Source: Verrucomicrobiia bacterium
Lineage (GTDB): Bacteria; Verrucomicrobiota; Verrucomicrobiia; Opitutales; Opitutaceae
Assembly (NCBI GenBank): GCA_030424825.1
Contig: JAUHWE010000387.1
Span: forward strand, 1-5,221
Length of the DNA stretch: 5,221 bases
Reading direction: 5' to 3'
Part shown: in pieces, positions 1 to 4,829 of the stretch
Layout of the letters: each line of letters begins with the position of its first letter
Numbering within the stretch: position 1 is the first letter of the stretch
The notes under the pieces: model-generated
Told to the model about the DNA's origin: nothing
Databases searched by the model: none
The model's input: the letters and a program-made list of their open reading frames with translations, nothing else
Program-made: the position numbers and the translations under genes

Positions 1-656
1 AAGAATATGACGGAAGGAGGTGTTGCATGACTGAGGTGATTGTACGGCGAAATCAGCTCTAAGACCCTCCTTTGCTTTTCACCAAGGCTGACTCCGCGAC
101 TCTCAGCCTCGCCTACCAAATCCAGAACGGGATTAAACAACACCATGGCTTGAGGTTGTGGAGAAATTGACAAATCGTCCTGGTCATCGTCCAGACCATT
201 CTCTATCGCCGTGGCCGCCGCAAGCTGCCCGCCGGCAGATCCACCTATGGTTATTATTTGGTATGGGTCGACACCGAAGCGCGAAGCGTGTGCCCGAACG
301 TAGCGCATGGCGCTCCGCGCATCCTTCGTGCATTGGGCAGGAATCGGGGGTTCTTTTTTCTTCAGTAATCGATATTGGACGCGGAAAACCATCAATCCCC
401 GCGAAACAAGGTAATCCGTATGCTTGCCAAACCCAGTGTAGCTCCCACTGATCCAGCCACCCCCATGAAAAAGGACTGCCGCTGGTCGGCTATCGGTGTC
501 TTTCCAATCGACTGGATAGCTCACCAACAAATGAAGCTCCTGTCCCTCGGCGGTCGTTTTATAGACAAGAGCTTCCTCGCGTGGGGATGTGGCCAATGCC
601 GAAAAGCCCATAGTGAGACTCAACAGTCCCCAAGCAAATCGATTCGCGTATTTCAT
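1..656 (-). CDS. Exported alpha/beta-hydrolase esterase/lipase, C-terminus cut by the left window edge
   Basis: The frame is open from ATG at 656 to the left edge, giving 218 visible residues and no stop, so the gene is partial and not broken. Residues 1-23 (MKYANRF, then a hydrophobic run to ALATS) look like a Sec signal peptide. HGGGW at residues 64-68 is the oxyanion-hole motif of the hormone-sensitive-lipase/BD-FAE-like hydrolases. GGSAGG at 138-143 contains the GxSxG nucleophile elbow with Ser140. The segment SPYNHL...ATPPSVIF at 203-218 is what normally precedes the catalytic Asp, so Asp and His should lie just outside the window. The likely reaction is hydrolysis of a carboxylic ester, perhaps an acylated sugar, in the periplasm or outside the cell; the substrate is unknown. 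A weak GGAA lies 10 bases before the ATG. It follows the phosphodiesterase gene on the same strand after a 185-base gap in which I see no terminator, so co-transcription is possible. Confidence 0.88.
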   Translation of the reverse strand, partial: MKYANRFAWGLLSLTMGFSALATSPREEALVYKTTAEGQELHLLVSYPVDWKDTDSRPAAVLFHGGGWISGSYTGFGKHTDYLVSRGLMVFRVQYRLLKKKEPPIPAQCTKDARSAMRYVRAHASRFGVDPYQIITIGGSAGGQLAAATAIENGLDDDQDDLSISPQPQAMVLFNPVLDLVGEAESRGVSLGEKQRRVLELISPYNHLSHATPPSVIF

Positions 657-841
657 AATGTCGTGTTTCCAAGAAGTTGAAGGGAGAAGTGCATTTTGAG
701 GTATTCCAGTATCCACAGGATTGAACAAAAGCCCTGATTCGATTGGGAGTCAAATCTCGGCTTTCAAGCAGAGAAAACATCAATCGCATGAGTTACGACA
801 TCCAGAAAGAAATGGAGTTACCTCGTTTAGCTGCCCATGCC

Positions 842-1705
842 TTAGGAGTCTCCAGCAATCTTATTCAATGTTTCACGGAGTCTTTTCGGATCGTCCGTAC
901 CGATGGAATCCGGCTTGTAGACGAGTCGGTCTAGGGTGTTCTTCAATTCGCCGGTCGCCTGATTAAGATGCAATTTCGCACCCGTGGCACGTACTCTTTG
1001 CACCGGTTCATCTCCTTCAGTTAGCCACTTGGACCAAATAAGAATAAATTCAACACCGGTTTCGGCAAATGCCTCGATCTCCTCAACGGTCGGCATAATC
1101 GCCAACTGCTTTGCCTCCGGAAGCAATTTCCGGAAACGACTCGCCTGTTCGACACTGTGTGCCCCCACCAAAGTTCTCGCCGGATCTCCGTGCTCGCGAA
1201 TAACGGCGGCAACCTGCCGGTCATAGTTTTCACCCTGTTCTTTCAGATCGAGGAAAAGGTTGATCTTACCCCGGCAAAGCTCGGCCACCTCAATCAATGA
1301 AGGGATACGTTCTCCACGATATTTTTCATCGAAATGCGAACCGGCATCGAGTCGCTGGAGCTCCTCTAAGGTCAGAGAACTGGCCGGACCTTTCCCATTA
1401 GTGGTCCGATCAAGAGTCCGGTCGTGCAATATAAACAACTGACCGTCTTTACTGGTCCGCACATCCACTTCGGCAGCCGTGGCCCCCACCTCAATCGCTC
1501 GCTTCACGGAAGCAAGTGTGCATTCGGGACGTTCCGCGCTTGCGCCGCGATGAGCGATAACTTGCGACACTCGACTCGCCGCGATTGCCACATCCCGATC
1601 CGCAGCTCGCGCCTCAGTAAAAGTCACGGCATAAAACACGACAGCAAACAGGAAAATAAAAAGCTGCGACAACTCCCACTTTCTTGAGCTATACGGGACT
1701 TCCAT
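842..1705 (-). CDS. Exported glycerophosphodiester phosphodiesterase family protein
   Basis: This 287-residue protein has the GDPD TIM-barrel signature. AHRG at residues 51-54 carries the catalytic His52 and Arg53. AEVDVR at 78-83 supplies metal ligands Glu79 and Asp81. LHD at 93-95 supplies the second catalytic His94. DRTTNGKG follows at 99-106, IPSLIEV at 134-140, and LDLK at 152-155 occupies the position of the further acidic ligand. SIGTDDPKRL near the C-terminus resembles the usual end-of-barrel ITDDP motif. Residues 14-35 are hydrophobic and end in EARA/AD, a good signal peptidase I site, so the enzyme should act outside the cytoplasm. Family members hydrolyse glycerophosphodiesters to glycerol 3-phosphate and an alcohol. 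One oddity is that the usual PENT motif reads PECT (60-63). No clear Shine-Dalgarno precedes the ATG, but a stem-loop does (1719-1745). The full length fits the family, and the start is fixed by the signal peptide. Confidence 0.93.
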   Translation of the reverse strand: MEVPYSSRKWELSQLFIFLFAVVFYAVTFTEARAADRDVAIAASRVSQVIAHRGASAERPECTLASVKRAIEVGATAAEVDVRTSKDGQLFILHDRTLDRTTNGKGPASSLTLEELQRLDAGSHFDEKYRGERIPSLIEVAELCRGKINLFLDLKEQGENYDRQVAAVIREHGDPARTLVGAHSVEQASRFRKLLPEAKQLAIMPTVEEIEAFAETGVEFILIWSKWLTEGDEPVQRVRATGAKLHLNQATGELKNTLDRLVYKPDSIGTDDPKRLRETLNKIAGDS

Positions 1706-1718
1706 AGCTTTCTACTTG

Positions 1719-1745
1719 AGGAATTGCCTATCGCTGGCAATTCCT
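1719..1745. promoter_or_regulatory. Perfect 10-base inverted repeat just upstream of the phosphodiesterase start
   Basis: AGGAATTGCC (1719-1728) and GGCAATTCCT (1736-1745) are exact reverse complements around a 7-base centre. The pairing extends weakly to 1716-1748 through a G-T pair and two A-T pairs. The near edge is 13 bases upstream of the ATG at 1705. It could be an operator, a leader-RNA hairpin affecting translation, or a spacer repeat. It has no trailing T run on the minus strand, so a terminator is less likely. The symmetry is certain; the function is inferred. Confidence 0.6.
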
Positions 1746-1773
1746 TAATTCCCTACGTTCAATAAAGCATCTC

Positions 1774-1787
1774 CGGGGCAAGCCCCG
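1774..1787. repeat. Short GC-rich hairpin
   Basis: CGGGGC (1774-1779) and GCCCCG (1782-1787) pair perfectly around AA. This tight DNA palindrome sits 11 bases left of the long hairpin at 1799-1867 and may belong to the same repeat element. There is no adjacent T run, so it is not called a terminator. Confidence 0.55.
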
Positions 1788-1798
1788 AGGTATCTTAA

Positions 1799-1867
1799 GG
1801 TAGCGGACGATCTCCGAGCGCCCACCCGATAGATACACCAATGGGCGCTCGGAGATCGCCCGCTACC
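1799..1867. repeat. Long near-perfect hairpin repeat (26-base arms)
   Basis: The left arm 1799-1824 begins GGTAGCGG and ends GCGCCCA. The right arm 1842-1867 is its reverse complement with a single mismatch (A at 1807 against the partner that would require G), around a 17-base loop. Arms this long and this well conserved between two genes, without coding potential, are typical of REP/MITE-like intergenic elements. As RNA it would form a very stable stem-loop on either strand and could end or protect transcripts of the flanking minus-strand genes. I see no transposase nearby and no obvious target-site duplication. Confidence 0.85.
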
Positions 1868-1882
1868 AATGTCAGCAACCAA

Positions 1883-1932
1883 GCCACCGACGCATTCGAC
1901 AAGCTCATGGCAAGCAGGTCGGGGTCTGCGAC
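1883..1932. repeat. Degenerate copy of a spacer repeat shared with 4429-4454
   Basis: GCCACCGAC at 1883-1891 and AGGTCGGGGTCT at 1916-1927, followed by GCGAC, match the contiguous string GCCACCGAC-AGGTCGGGGTCT-CCGAC at 4429-4454, but with about 24 extra bases in the middle. The same motif appears inverted at 4639-4657. This indicates a dispersed intergenic repeat family in this genome. Confidence 0.6.
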
Positions 1933-2089
1933 AAGCTTCGAAGTATTTACCCGAAGGGAAATAAATCAATCGGATTATTCGGATTTCTGATACAGGAGCG
2001 TCGTTACGCCCTTACTTCATAAACCCCAAACATACGGCGACGCAAGTAGTCAGACATCGCTTAAAAACCTCACGTCTACAATACATCCC

Positions 2090-2635
2090 TTACAATTCAG
2101 CGAATTCATGCTCCCGACAGATTTTTTGTGTGTCGCTTAAACTGAGGTCCTCGCCGGTGAGGCCACAGCGGAAGTGGGAATCGTCAAGACTCTCATTGTA
2201 GCGGCAGGTATGGCAAATAGAGAACCCTTTGTTGCCTTGCTGAGTTTGCAGACTTTGCAAAAGCCTCTCTAAACAATTGCTTACAGAAATATCGGCGACT
2301 TCCATTCTGGGGAGCGCTTCGCTGATTTGCTCCCACCGGCGTCGGCCTTTTGCAGTAAGTGACAGTCTAAGAGAACGTTTGTCTTCCTTGCTCACTTTGC
2401 GAAAAATTAGCCCCTTCCCCTCCATCAGCTTAAGACTCTGGGAGATCGACCCTTTCGTTTGGCTCAAGTATTCTACCACCGCTTGTGGAGTATTGGAGTA
2501 GTGATTACAGAGGGCTAGGTACTCAAGGATTTCAGCGTGAATCAGTTGGATCTCCAGATTAGCGGCGACTCTCCTAAGCGCCGCCCGGCGCAGACTGGAA
2601 AGGCGTTCTAGGACGGGAGCGATGCTTTCTTTCAT
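2090..2635 (-). CDS. MarR-family transcriptional regulator with C-terminal cysteine cluster
   Basis: This 181-residue protein has a MarR winged-helix core at about residues 10-115. The helix-turn-helix runs from TPQAVVEYL (49-57) through the recognition helix SISQSLKLMEGKGL (63-76). The wing follows with the typical DKR (85-87) and LSLTAKG (91-97). The tail, residues 136-181, is not part of an ordinary MarR protein: it has Cys141-x2-Cys144-x12-Cys157-x15-Cys173-x2-His176, a spacing suited to binding a metal or Fe-S cluster or to thiol sensing. Cys43 and Cys121 are additional. AAAGG lies 5 bases before the ATG at 2635, which supports this start. The gene is divergent from the thiol-redox cluster, and the 109 bases between the two starts hold two matching palindromes, so autoregulation and control of the neighbours is the natural reading. 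The family call is firm; the ligand or signal is unknown. Confidence 0.92.
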   Translation of the reverse strand: MKESIAPVLERLSSLRRAALRRVAANLEIQLIHAEILEYLALCNHYSNTPQAVVEYLSQTKGSISQSLKLMEGKGLIFRKVSKEDKRSLRLSLTAKGRRRWEQISEALPRMEVADISVSNCLERLLQSLQTQQGNKGFSICHTCRYNESLDDSHFRCGLTGEDLSLSDTQKICREHEFAEL

Positions 2636-2645
2636 AAAAACCTTT

Positions 2646-2662
2646 AGTATCGCATCGATACT
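2646..2662. promoter_or_regulatory. Operator-like palindrome 1, next to the marR-type gene
   Basis: AGTATCG-CAT-CGATACT is a 17-base perfect inverted repeat with a 3-base centre. It lies 11 bases upstream of the marR-type ATG. It shares length, spacing and half-site (AGTWTCG) with the palindrome at 2702-2718. MarR dimers bind such pseudo-palindromes, so this is probably the autoregulatory site. Confidence 0.8.
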
Positions 2663-2701
2663 TTATTGACAAGCGCCGTTTTACATGAAACCACCTTTAA
2701 T

Positions 2702-2718
2702 AGTTTCGATTCGAAACT
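2702..2718. promoter_or_regulatory. Operator-like palindrome 2, next to the thioredoxin-like gene
   Basis: AGTTTCG-ATT-CGAAACT is a 17-base perfect inverted repeat with the same architecture as the palindrome at 2646-2662, differing by one base per half-site. It lies 26 bases upstream of the chosen ATG at 2745 and directly left of a TATAAC box, where bound protein would block RNA polymerase. Confidence 0.8.
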
Positions 2719-2744
2719 TTTATAACCTGAAAGCAAAGAGCATT

Positions 2745-2990
2745 ATGACAAAAGCAGTATTCTATCACGCCGGTTGCGCCGTATGCGTAGCCGCAGAGCA
2801 AATGGTCGCGGAAGCGATCGATTCCAATAAGTACAACCTAGAGATCGTACACTTCGGCGAAGCCAGTGAGCGTATCGCTGAGGCTGAGGAGGCAGGTGTC
2901 AAATCCGTTCCTGCTTTGGTACTGGACGGTAACACCTTCCACATCAACTACGGAGCAAGTATGGAGGACGTTAAAAAGCTCGTCGTTTAG
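2745..2990 (+). CDS. Small thioredoxin/glutaredoxin-like protein (CxxC)
   Basis: This 81-residue protein covers a minimal thioredoxin fold. Beta strand AVFYHAG (4-10) leads into the redox motif Cys11-Ala-Val-Cys14 at the head of a helix. The cis-proline loop follows in KSVPALVLDG (53-62, Pro56). The C-terminal GASMEDVKKLV helix completes the fold. The size resembles small thioredoxin-family proteins more than classical 105-residue thioredoxins. It lacks a signal peptide, so it should be cytosolic and act as a disulfide reductase or electron carrier for an unknown partner. An upstream in-frame ATG at 2685 would add 20 residues (MKPPLIVSIR...), but that extension runs through the operator palindrome and lies outside the fold, so ATG at 2745 is chosen; AAAGAG lies 4 bases before it. 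It is first in a plus-strand cluster with the genes at 3082 and 3898. Confidence 0.85.
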   Translation: MTKAVFYHAGCAVCVAAEQMVAEAIDSNKYNLEIVHFGEASERIAEAEEAGVKSVPALVLDGNTFHINYGASMEDVKKLVV

Positions 2991-3081
2991 GATTTCACGA
3001 AAGTGCGACCGTTTCCCTCGGCCCCTCTAGAGCGGCCTAATCCTTTAATTCATCATGAACCATTAGATCCCAATTCAACAA

Positions 3082-3813
3082 ATGAAATTAACTTCCTATT
3101 CTATTCTTATAGCTTCTTCCTTCCTTTCTGTCGCTACGACTCGCGCTTGTGAAAAGTGCGCCTCCTTCGAGGGGCCCAATCTCGAAATCTCCCAAACGTC
3201 CGCATATTACGCGGACGAATTAGACAGCGTCATTCTCGAGATTGAAGTGAAGGGAAAGGCGGGCGGAACCCAACCGGCCAAAGTGGGTCAACTCGATGGC
3301 GCTCCCGTTCTCGGATACGTCTTCCCCACTACTCTCAAATCCACGGATGTCGGATTCAGCGCAACGGAGGGGATCGTTGCGCTGGCCCTAACATCGCATC
3401 CAGATTTCGATGACACTCCCTTATGGGATGAAAATCTCGATGGGCGGTATGACAACGACGGCCTCGTATGGCATCCCCATTGGGTCGTTTTGAATGAAGA
3501 CAAGCGTGTCGAAGGCGGACTTTCCGTGAAGCAATTTGAGAAAGCAGACCCGACGATCACGCTCCCTCCCACCGCACCGGGGATGCCCATGTTTATGGAC
3601 TCTCCTGGTTATTCAGTCATCACTCGCGGCTCGACTATTCGTGTTGTGGTTCCTGCCATTGGCATCAATCGGCAAACCGATTTCAAGTTTGATGCGGTAA
3701 CCTGCTTCATGAAGGTCAATACGTCTCAGGAAAATCGTCCCATGCTCGGCGTCTATAAAGTCTACGACGTCGCTTCAGAAGACTTGTCCCTTCCCTACAA
3801 TATTGAGAAGTAG
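3082..3813 (+). CDS. Exported protein of unknown function with N-terminal CxxC
   Basis: This 243-residue protein is not one I can name. Residues 1-22 (KLTSYSILIASSFLSVATTRA) form a signal peptide. Cleavage after Ala22 would leave Cys23-Glu-Lys-Cys26 at or next to the mature N-terminus. The preceding T-R-A is a poor lipobox, so lipidation is possible but not favoured. The rest looks beta-rich: repeated DSVILEIEV and RGSTIRVVVP strands, GAPVLGYVFPTTL (73-85), and LTSHPDFDDTPLWDE (103-117). DENLDGRYDNDG (116-127) resembles a calcium-binding loop. It is followed by HPHWV (131-135), whose two histidines, with His106, could hold a metal. Cys208 is the only other cysteine. It sits between two CxxC redox genes, 91 bases after the first and 84 before the second, which suggests it is the periplasmic partner or target of the system. 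I see no Shine-Dalgarno. The gene is certain; the function is open. Confidence 0.85.
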   Translation: MKLTSYSILIASSFLSVATTRACEKCASFEGPNLEISQTSAYYADELDSVILEIEVKGKAGGTQPAKVGQLDGAPVLGYVFPTTLKSTDVGFSATEGIVALALTSHPDFDDTPLWDENLDGRYDNDGLVWHPHWVVLNEDKRVEGGLSVKQFEKADPTITLPPTAPGMPMFMDSPGYSVITRGSTIRVVVPAIGINRQTDFKFDAVTCFMKVNTSQENRPMLGVYKVYDVASEDLSLPYNIEK

Positions 3814-3823
3814 TATTAACGGT

Positions 3824-3854
3824 GGTTCGGCCGGTCTTTTTGGGCGGTCGAACC
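3824..3854 (+). repeat. Intercistronic stem-loop between the exported protein and redoxin genes
   Basis: GGTTCGGCCG (3824-3833) and CGGTCGAACC (3845-3854) form a 10-base stem with one G-U pair around an 11-base loop containing a T5 run. Because the T run is in the loop and nothing similar follows the stem, this is not a standard intrinsic terminator. It could be an RNA processing or stability element that sets different levels for the two genes. Confidence 0.5.
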
Positions 3855-3897
3855 CGAATTTACTAACCGAGACTCAAATCCCTTGCAGTCCTTCACC

Positions 3898-4371
3898 ATG
3901 AAACTCGCTCCTGAACTGATAACCGAAACGTGGCTCAACTCAGACGCTCCGATTAGCTTGAAATGCCTGCGCGGCAAGGTCGTTTGCCTATTCGCCTTTC
4001 AAATGCTGTGCCCTGGCTGCGTACAGTATCTTGTGCCTCAGTCAAAAAAGGCCTACGACCTTTTTTCGGGTAAAGGGGTAAAGGTCCTAGGTCTCCACAC
4101 GGTATTCGAACATCATCAAGCAATGGGCATTGAAAGCCTGAAAGCCTTTATCCACGAATATCGAATCGAATTTCCGGTGGGCATCGACAAGCCTTCAGAA
4201 GATGGAAATCCCATTCCCACAACCATGGGCATCTACAATATGCGAGGGACGCCAACCACGCTACTGGTAGACAAGAAAGGCTATCTGCGCAACAACACAT
4301 TTGGCCATGTCGATGACATGGCGCTGGGAGCAGAAATCGCAATGCTCATGAGCGAACCTGAGTATGGGTAA
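3898..4371 (+). CDS. Redoxin, thioredoxin-fold protein with CPGC active site
   Basis: This 157-residue protein shows the AhpC-TSA/redoxin-type thioredoxin fold. SLKCLRGKVVCLFAFQMLCPGCV (20-42) is the strand leading to the active-site Cys38-Pro-Gly-Cys41. VKVLGLHTVFEHH (61-73) follows, then a helix LKAFIHEYRIEFPVGID (81-97). RGTPTTLLVDKKG (116-128) is the cis-proline loop (Pro119) plus the typical redoxin strand and turn. There is no signal peptide or membrane segment, so a cytosolic thiol-disulfide oxidoreductase or peroxidase-like role is likely. CPGC is CxxC-type rather than the single peroxidatic Cys of classical peroxiredoxins. A TTG at 3883 would add five residues (QSFTM), but ATG at 3898 directly precedes the conserved APEL start and is preferred. 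No Shine-Dalgarno is seen. It is the last gene of the plus-strand cluster. Confidence 0.9.
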   Translation: MKLAPELITETWLNSDAPISLKCLRGKVVCLFAFQMLCPGCVQYLVPQSKKAYDLFSGKGVKVLGLHTVFEHHQAMGIESLKAFIHEYRIEFPVGIDKPSEDGNPIPTTMGIYNMRGTPTTLLVDKKGYLRNNTFGHVDDMALGAEIAMLMSEPEYG

Positions 4372-4430
4372 TTGAATACAATTTGGACGTATGTAAAATA
4401 GGCACGAAGTGTACCAATTGGCAGGTCAGC

Positions 4431-4449
4431 CACCGACAGGTCGGGGTCT
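4431..4449. repeat. 19-base spacer motif, left copy
   Basis: CACCGACAGGTCGGGGTCT occurs here and, reverse-complemented with 17 of 19 bases matching, at 4639-4657. The two copies flank the hairpin at 4535-4609. The motif contains its own small palindrome CCGAC-AG-GTCGG. A split copy lies at 1883-1927. It could be the terminal repeat of a small non-autonomous element. Confidence 0.65.
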
Positions 4450-4534
4450 CCGACGACCTCGCCCTACAGTTCCATTCACGCGAAAAATTCATTTATTGAA
4501 CACTCTCTAACTCTTTTTTGTTAGATGTTGAATG

Positions 4535-4609
4535 GTAGGGCAACGACCTCCGGGCGTGCCGTACAAGGGGATCATAAAAATGCGGCACGTCCGGAAGTCG
4601 TTGCCCAAC
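4535..4609. repeat. Hairpin repeat with 27-base arms
   Basis: The left arm 4535-4561 (starts GTAGGGCAACGACC, ends GCGTGCCG) pairs with the right arm 4583-4609 at 24 of 27 positions around a 21-base loop. Two of the three mismatches are transitions that still pair as G-U in one RNA. The layout (GTAGGGC ends, CTCCGGGCG core) recalls the hairpin at 1799-1867 (GGTAGCGG ends, ATCTCCGAGCG core), though the sequences differ. It is probably an intergenic REP/MITE-type element and may serve as a bidirectional transcript end between the convergent genes. Confidence 0.8.
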
Positions 4610-4629
4610 CCTACGAGAATAGTTTGAAA

Positions 4630-4666
4630 GTAGACCTAAGACCCCGACAAGTCGGTGAATGTCTAC
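4630..4666. repeat. Nested stem-loop carrying the inverted 19-base motif
   Basis: GTAGAC (4630-4635) pairs with GTCTAC (4661-4666), and inside it CCGAC (4644-4648) pairs with GTCGG (4651-4655). The inner part is the reverse copy of the motif at 4431-4449 (positions 4639-4657). It is the right-hand partner of that motif around the central hairpin. Confidence 0.6.
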
Positions 4667-4774
4667 GTCCCGCCAAAGCCTTATGCGAAGAAGGTGGTGA
4701 CATTATTCATCCCTATTGGACGGTCAGCCCGACTACGCCAAGGCTACGATGCCTATACAGACCTTCCCGACAGC

Positions 4775-4800
4775 CTCTTAGGGTTCCTTTGAACCCAGAG
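4775..4800 (-). terminator. Possible 3' stem-loop of the SUMF1-type gene
   Basis: On either strand GGGTTC (4781-4786) pairs with GAACCC (4791-4796) around a 4-base loop, and CTCT/AGAG extends the stem beyond a 2-base bulge. It starts 29 bases after the SUMF1-type stop codon. There is no T run after the stem on the minus strand, so it is only terminator-like and may instead protect the transcript end. Confidence 0.35.
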
Positions 4801-4829
4801 TCAACCCATCCAGACGCAACGCAAAATGC

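Larger units (their letters stand above)
1706..2089. other. Gene-free spacer between the phosphodiesterase and marR-type genes
   Basis: This 384-base stretch lies downstream of the marR-type gene and upstream of the phosphodiesterase gene, both on the minus strand. Short open frames across it are explained by GC-rich repeats and show no protein family features. From left to right it contains the inverted repeat at 1719-1745, a GC-rich hairpin at 1774-1787, the long hairpin at 1799-1867, and a stretch at 1883-1932 sharing pieces with spacer 2. A smaller imperfect stem-loop near 1944-1963 has CCC-GAA-GGG at its tip. From about 1970 to 2089 I see nothing recognisable. No convincing terminator for the marR-type gene is visible. 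Confidence 0.7.
2636..2744. promoter_or_regulatory. Divergent control region between marR-type and thioredoxin-like genes
   Basis: All signals for both directions must lie here. Two equal palindromes (2646-2662 and 2702-2718) sit near the two ends, 56 bases centre to centre, each close to one of the start codons. A TATAAC at 2721-2726, just right of the second palindrome, is a candidate -10 box for the plus-strand cluster; its -35 would be poor and would place the palindrome in the promoter spacer. A consensus TTGACA at 2666-2671 (TTGTCA on the minus strand, 2672-2667) lacks a well placed partner. Promoter assignments are therefore tentative, while the location is well supported by gene layout. 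Confidence 0.6.
4372..4829. other. Gene-free spacer between convergent redoxin and SUMF1-type genes, rich in repeats
   Basis: This 458-base stretch separates two genes that converge, so no promoters are expected. An open frame at 4525-4833 crosses hairpin repeats and has no protein-like features, so it is not called. Contents from left to right are a 19-base motif (4431-4449), a weak stem TCTAAC/GTTAGA around a T-rich loop (4506-4525), a hairpin with 27-base arms (4535-4609), the inverted 19-base motif inside a second hairpin (4630-4666), degenerate strings CGCCAAAGCCTTATG (4672-) and CGCCAAGGCTACGATG (4736-) that resemble each other, and a stem-loop after the SUMF1-type stop (4775-4800). Confidence 0.7.

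Noticed and set aside
158..680. Plus-strand open frames over the left end (97 and 101 residues)
   Set aside because: They are antisense to the esterase frame, which is continuous on the minus strand with HGGGW and GGSAGG motifs.
559..966. Short frames across the gap between the phosphodiesterase and esterase genes (76, 81 and 63 residues)
   Set aside because: They overlap the esterase or phosphodiesterase ends in other frames and have no domain-like sequence. The gap itself is only 185 bases.
1759..1768. Shared 10-mer TTTATTGAAC (minus here, plus near 4492-4501) as a repeat boundary
   Set aside because: Ten AT-rich bases without matching flanks can easily be chance in a window of this size.
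1799..1867. CRISPR-like repeat or tRNA gene
   Set aside because: There is only one inverted pair, no regularly spaced direct repeats, and no cloverleaf with T-loop or anticodon features.
1745..1969. Minus-strand 74-residue frame in the first spacer
   Set aside because: It lies over the hairpin repeat and GC-rich motifs. Its sequence is repeat-derived with no start signal or family resemblance.
2666..2671. Consensus TTGACA as a -35 box for the thioredoxin-like gene
   Set aside because: No acceptable -10 box lies 15-19 bases downstream. TTTAAT is 24 bases away and TATAAC is farther. On the minus strand TTGTCA has only a poor TACTAA partner that overlaps the ribosome binding site.
3020..3037. 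Imperfect palindrome GGCCCCTCT/AGAGCGGCC after the thioredoxin-like gene as a terminator
   Set aside because: It has one mismatch, little loop and no following T tract, and downstream genes continue on the same strand. Too weak to call.
4506..4525. TCTAAC/GTTAGA stem with T6 as a terminator of the redoxin gene
   Set aside because: The six-base AT-rich stem has the T run inside the loop and not after it, so it would not end transcription efficiently.
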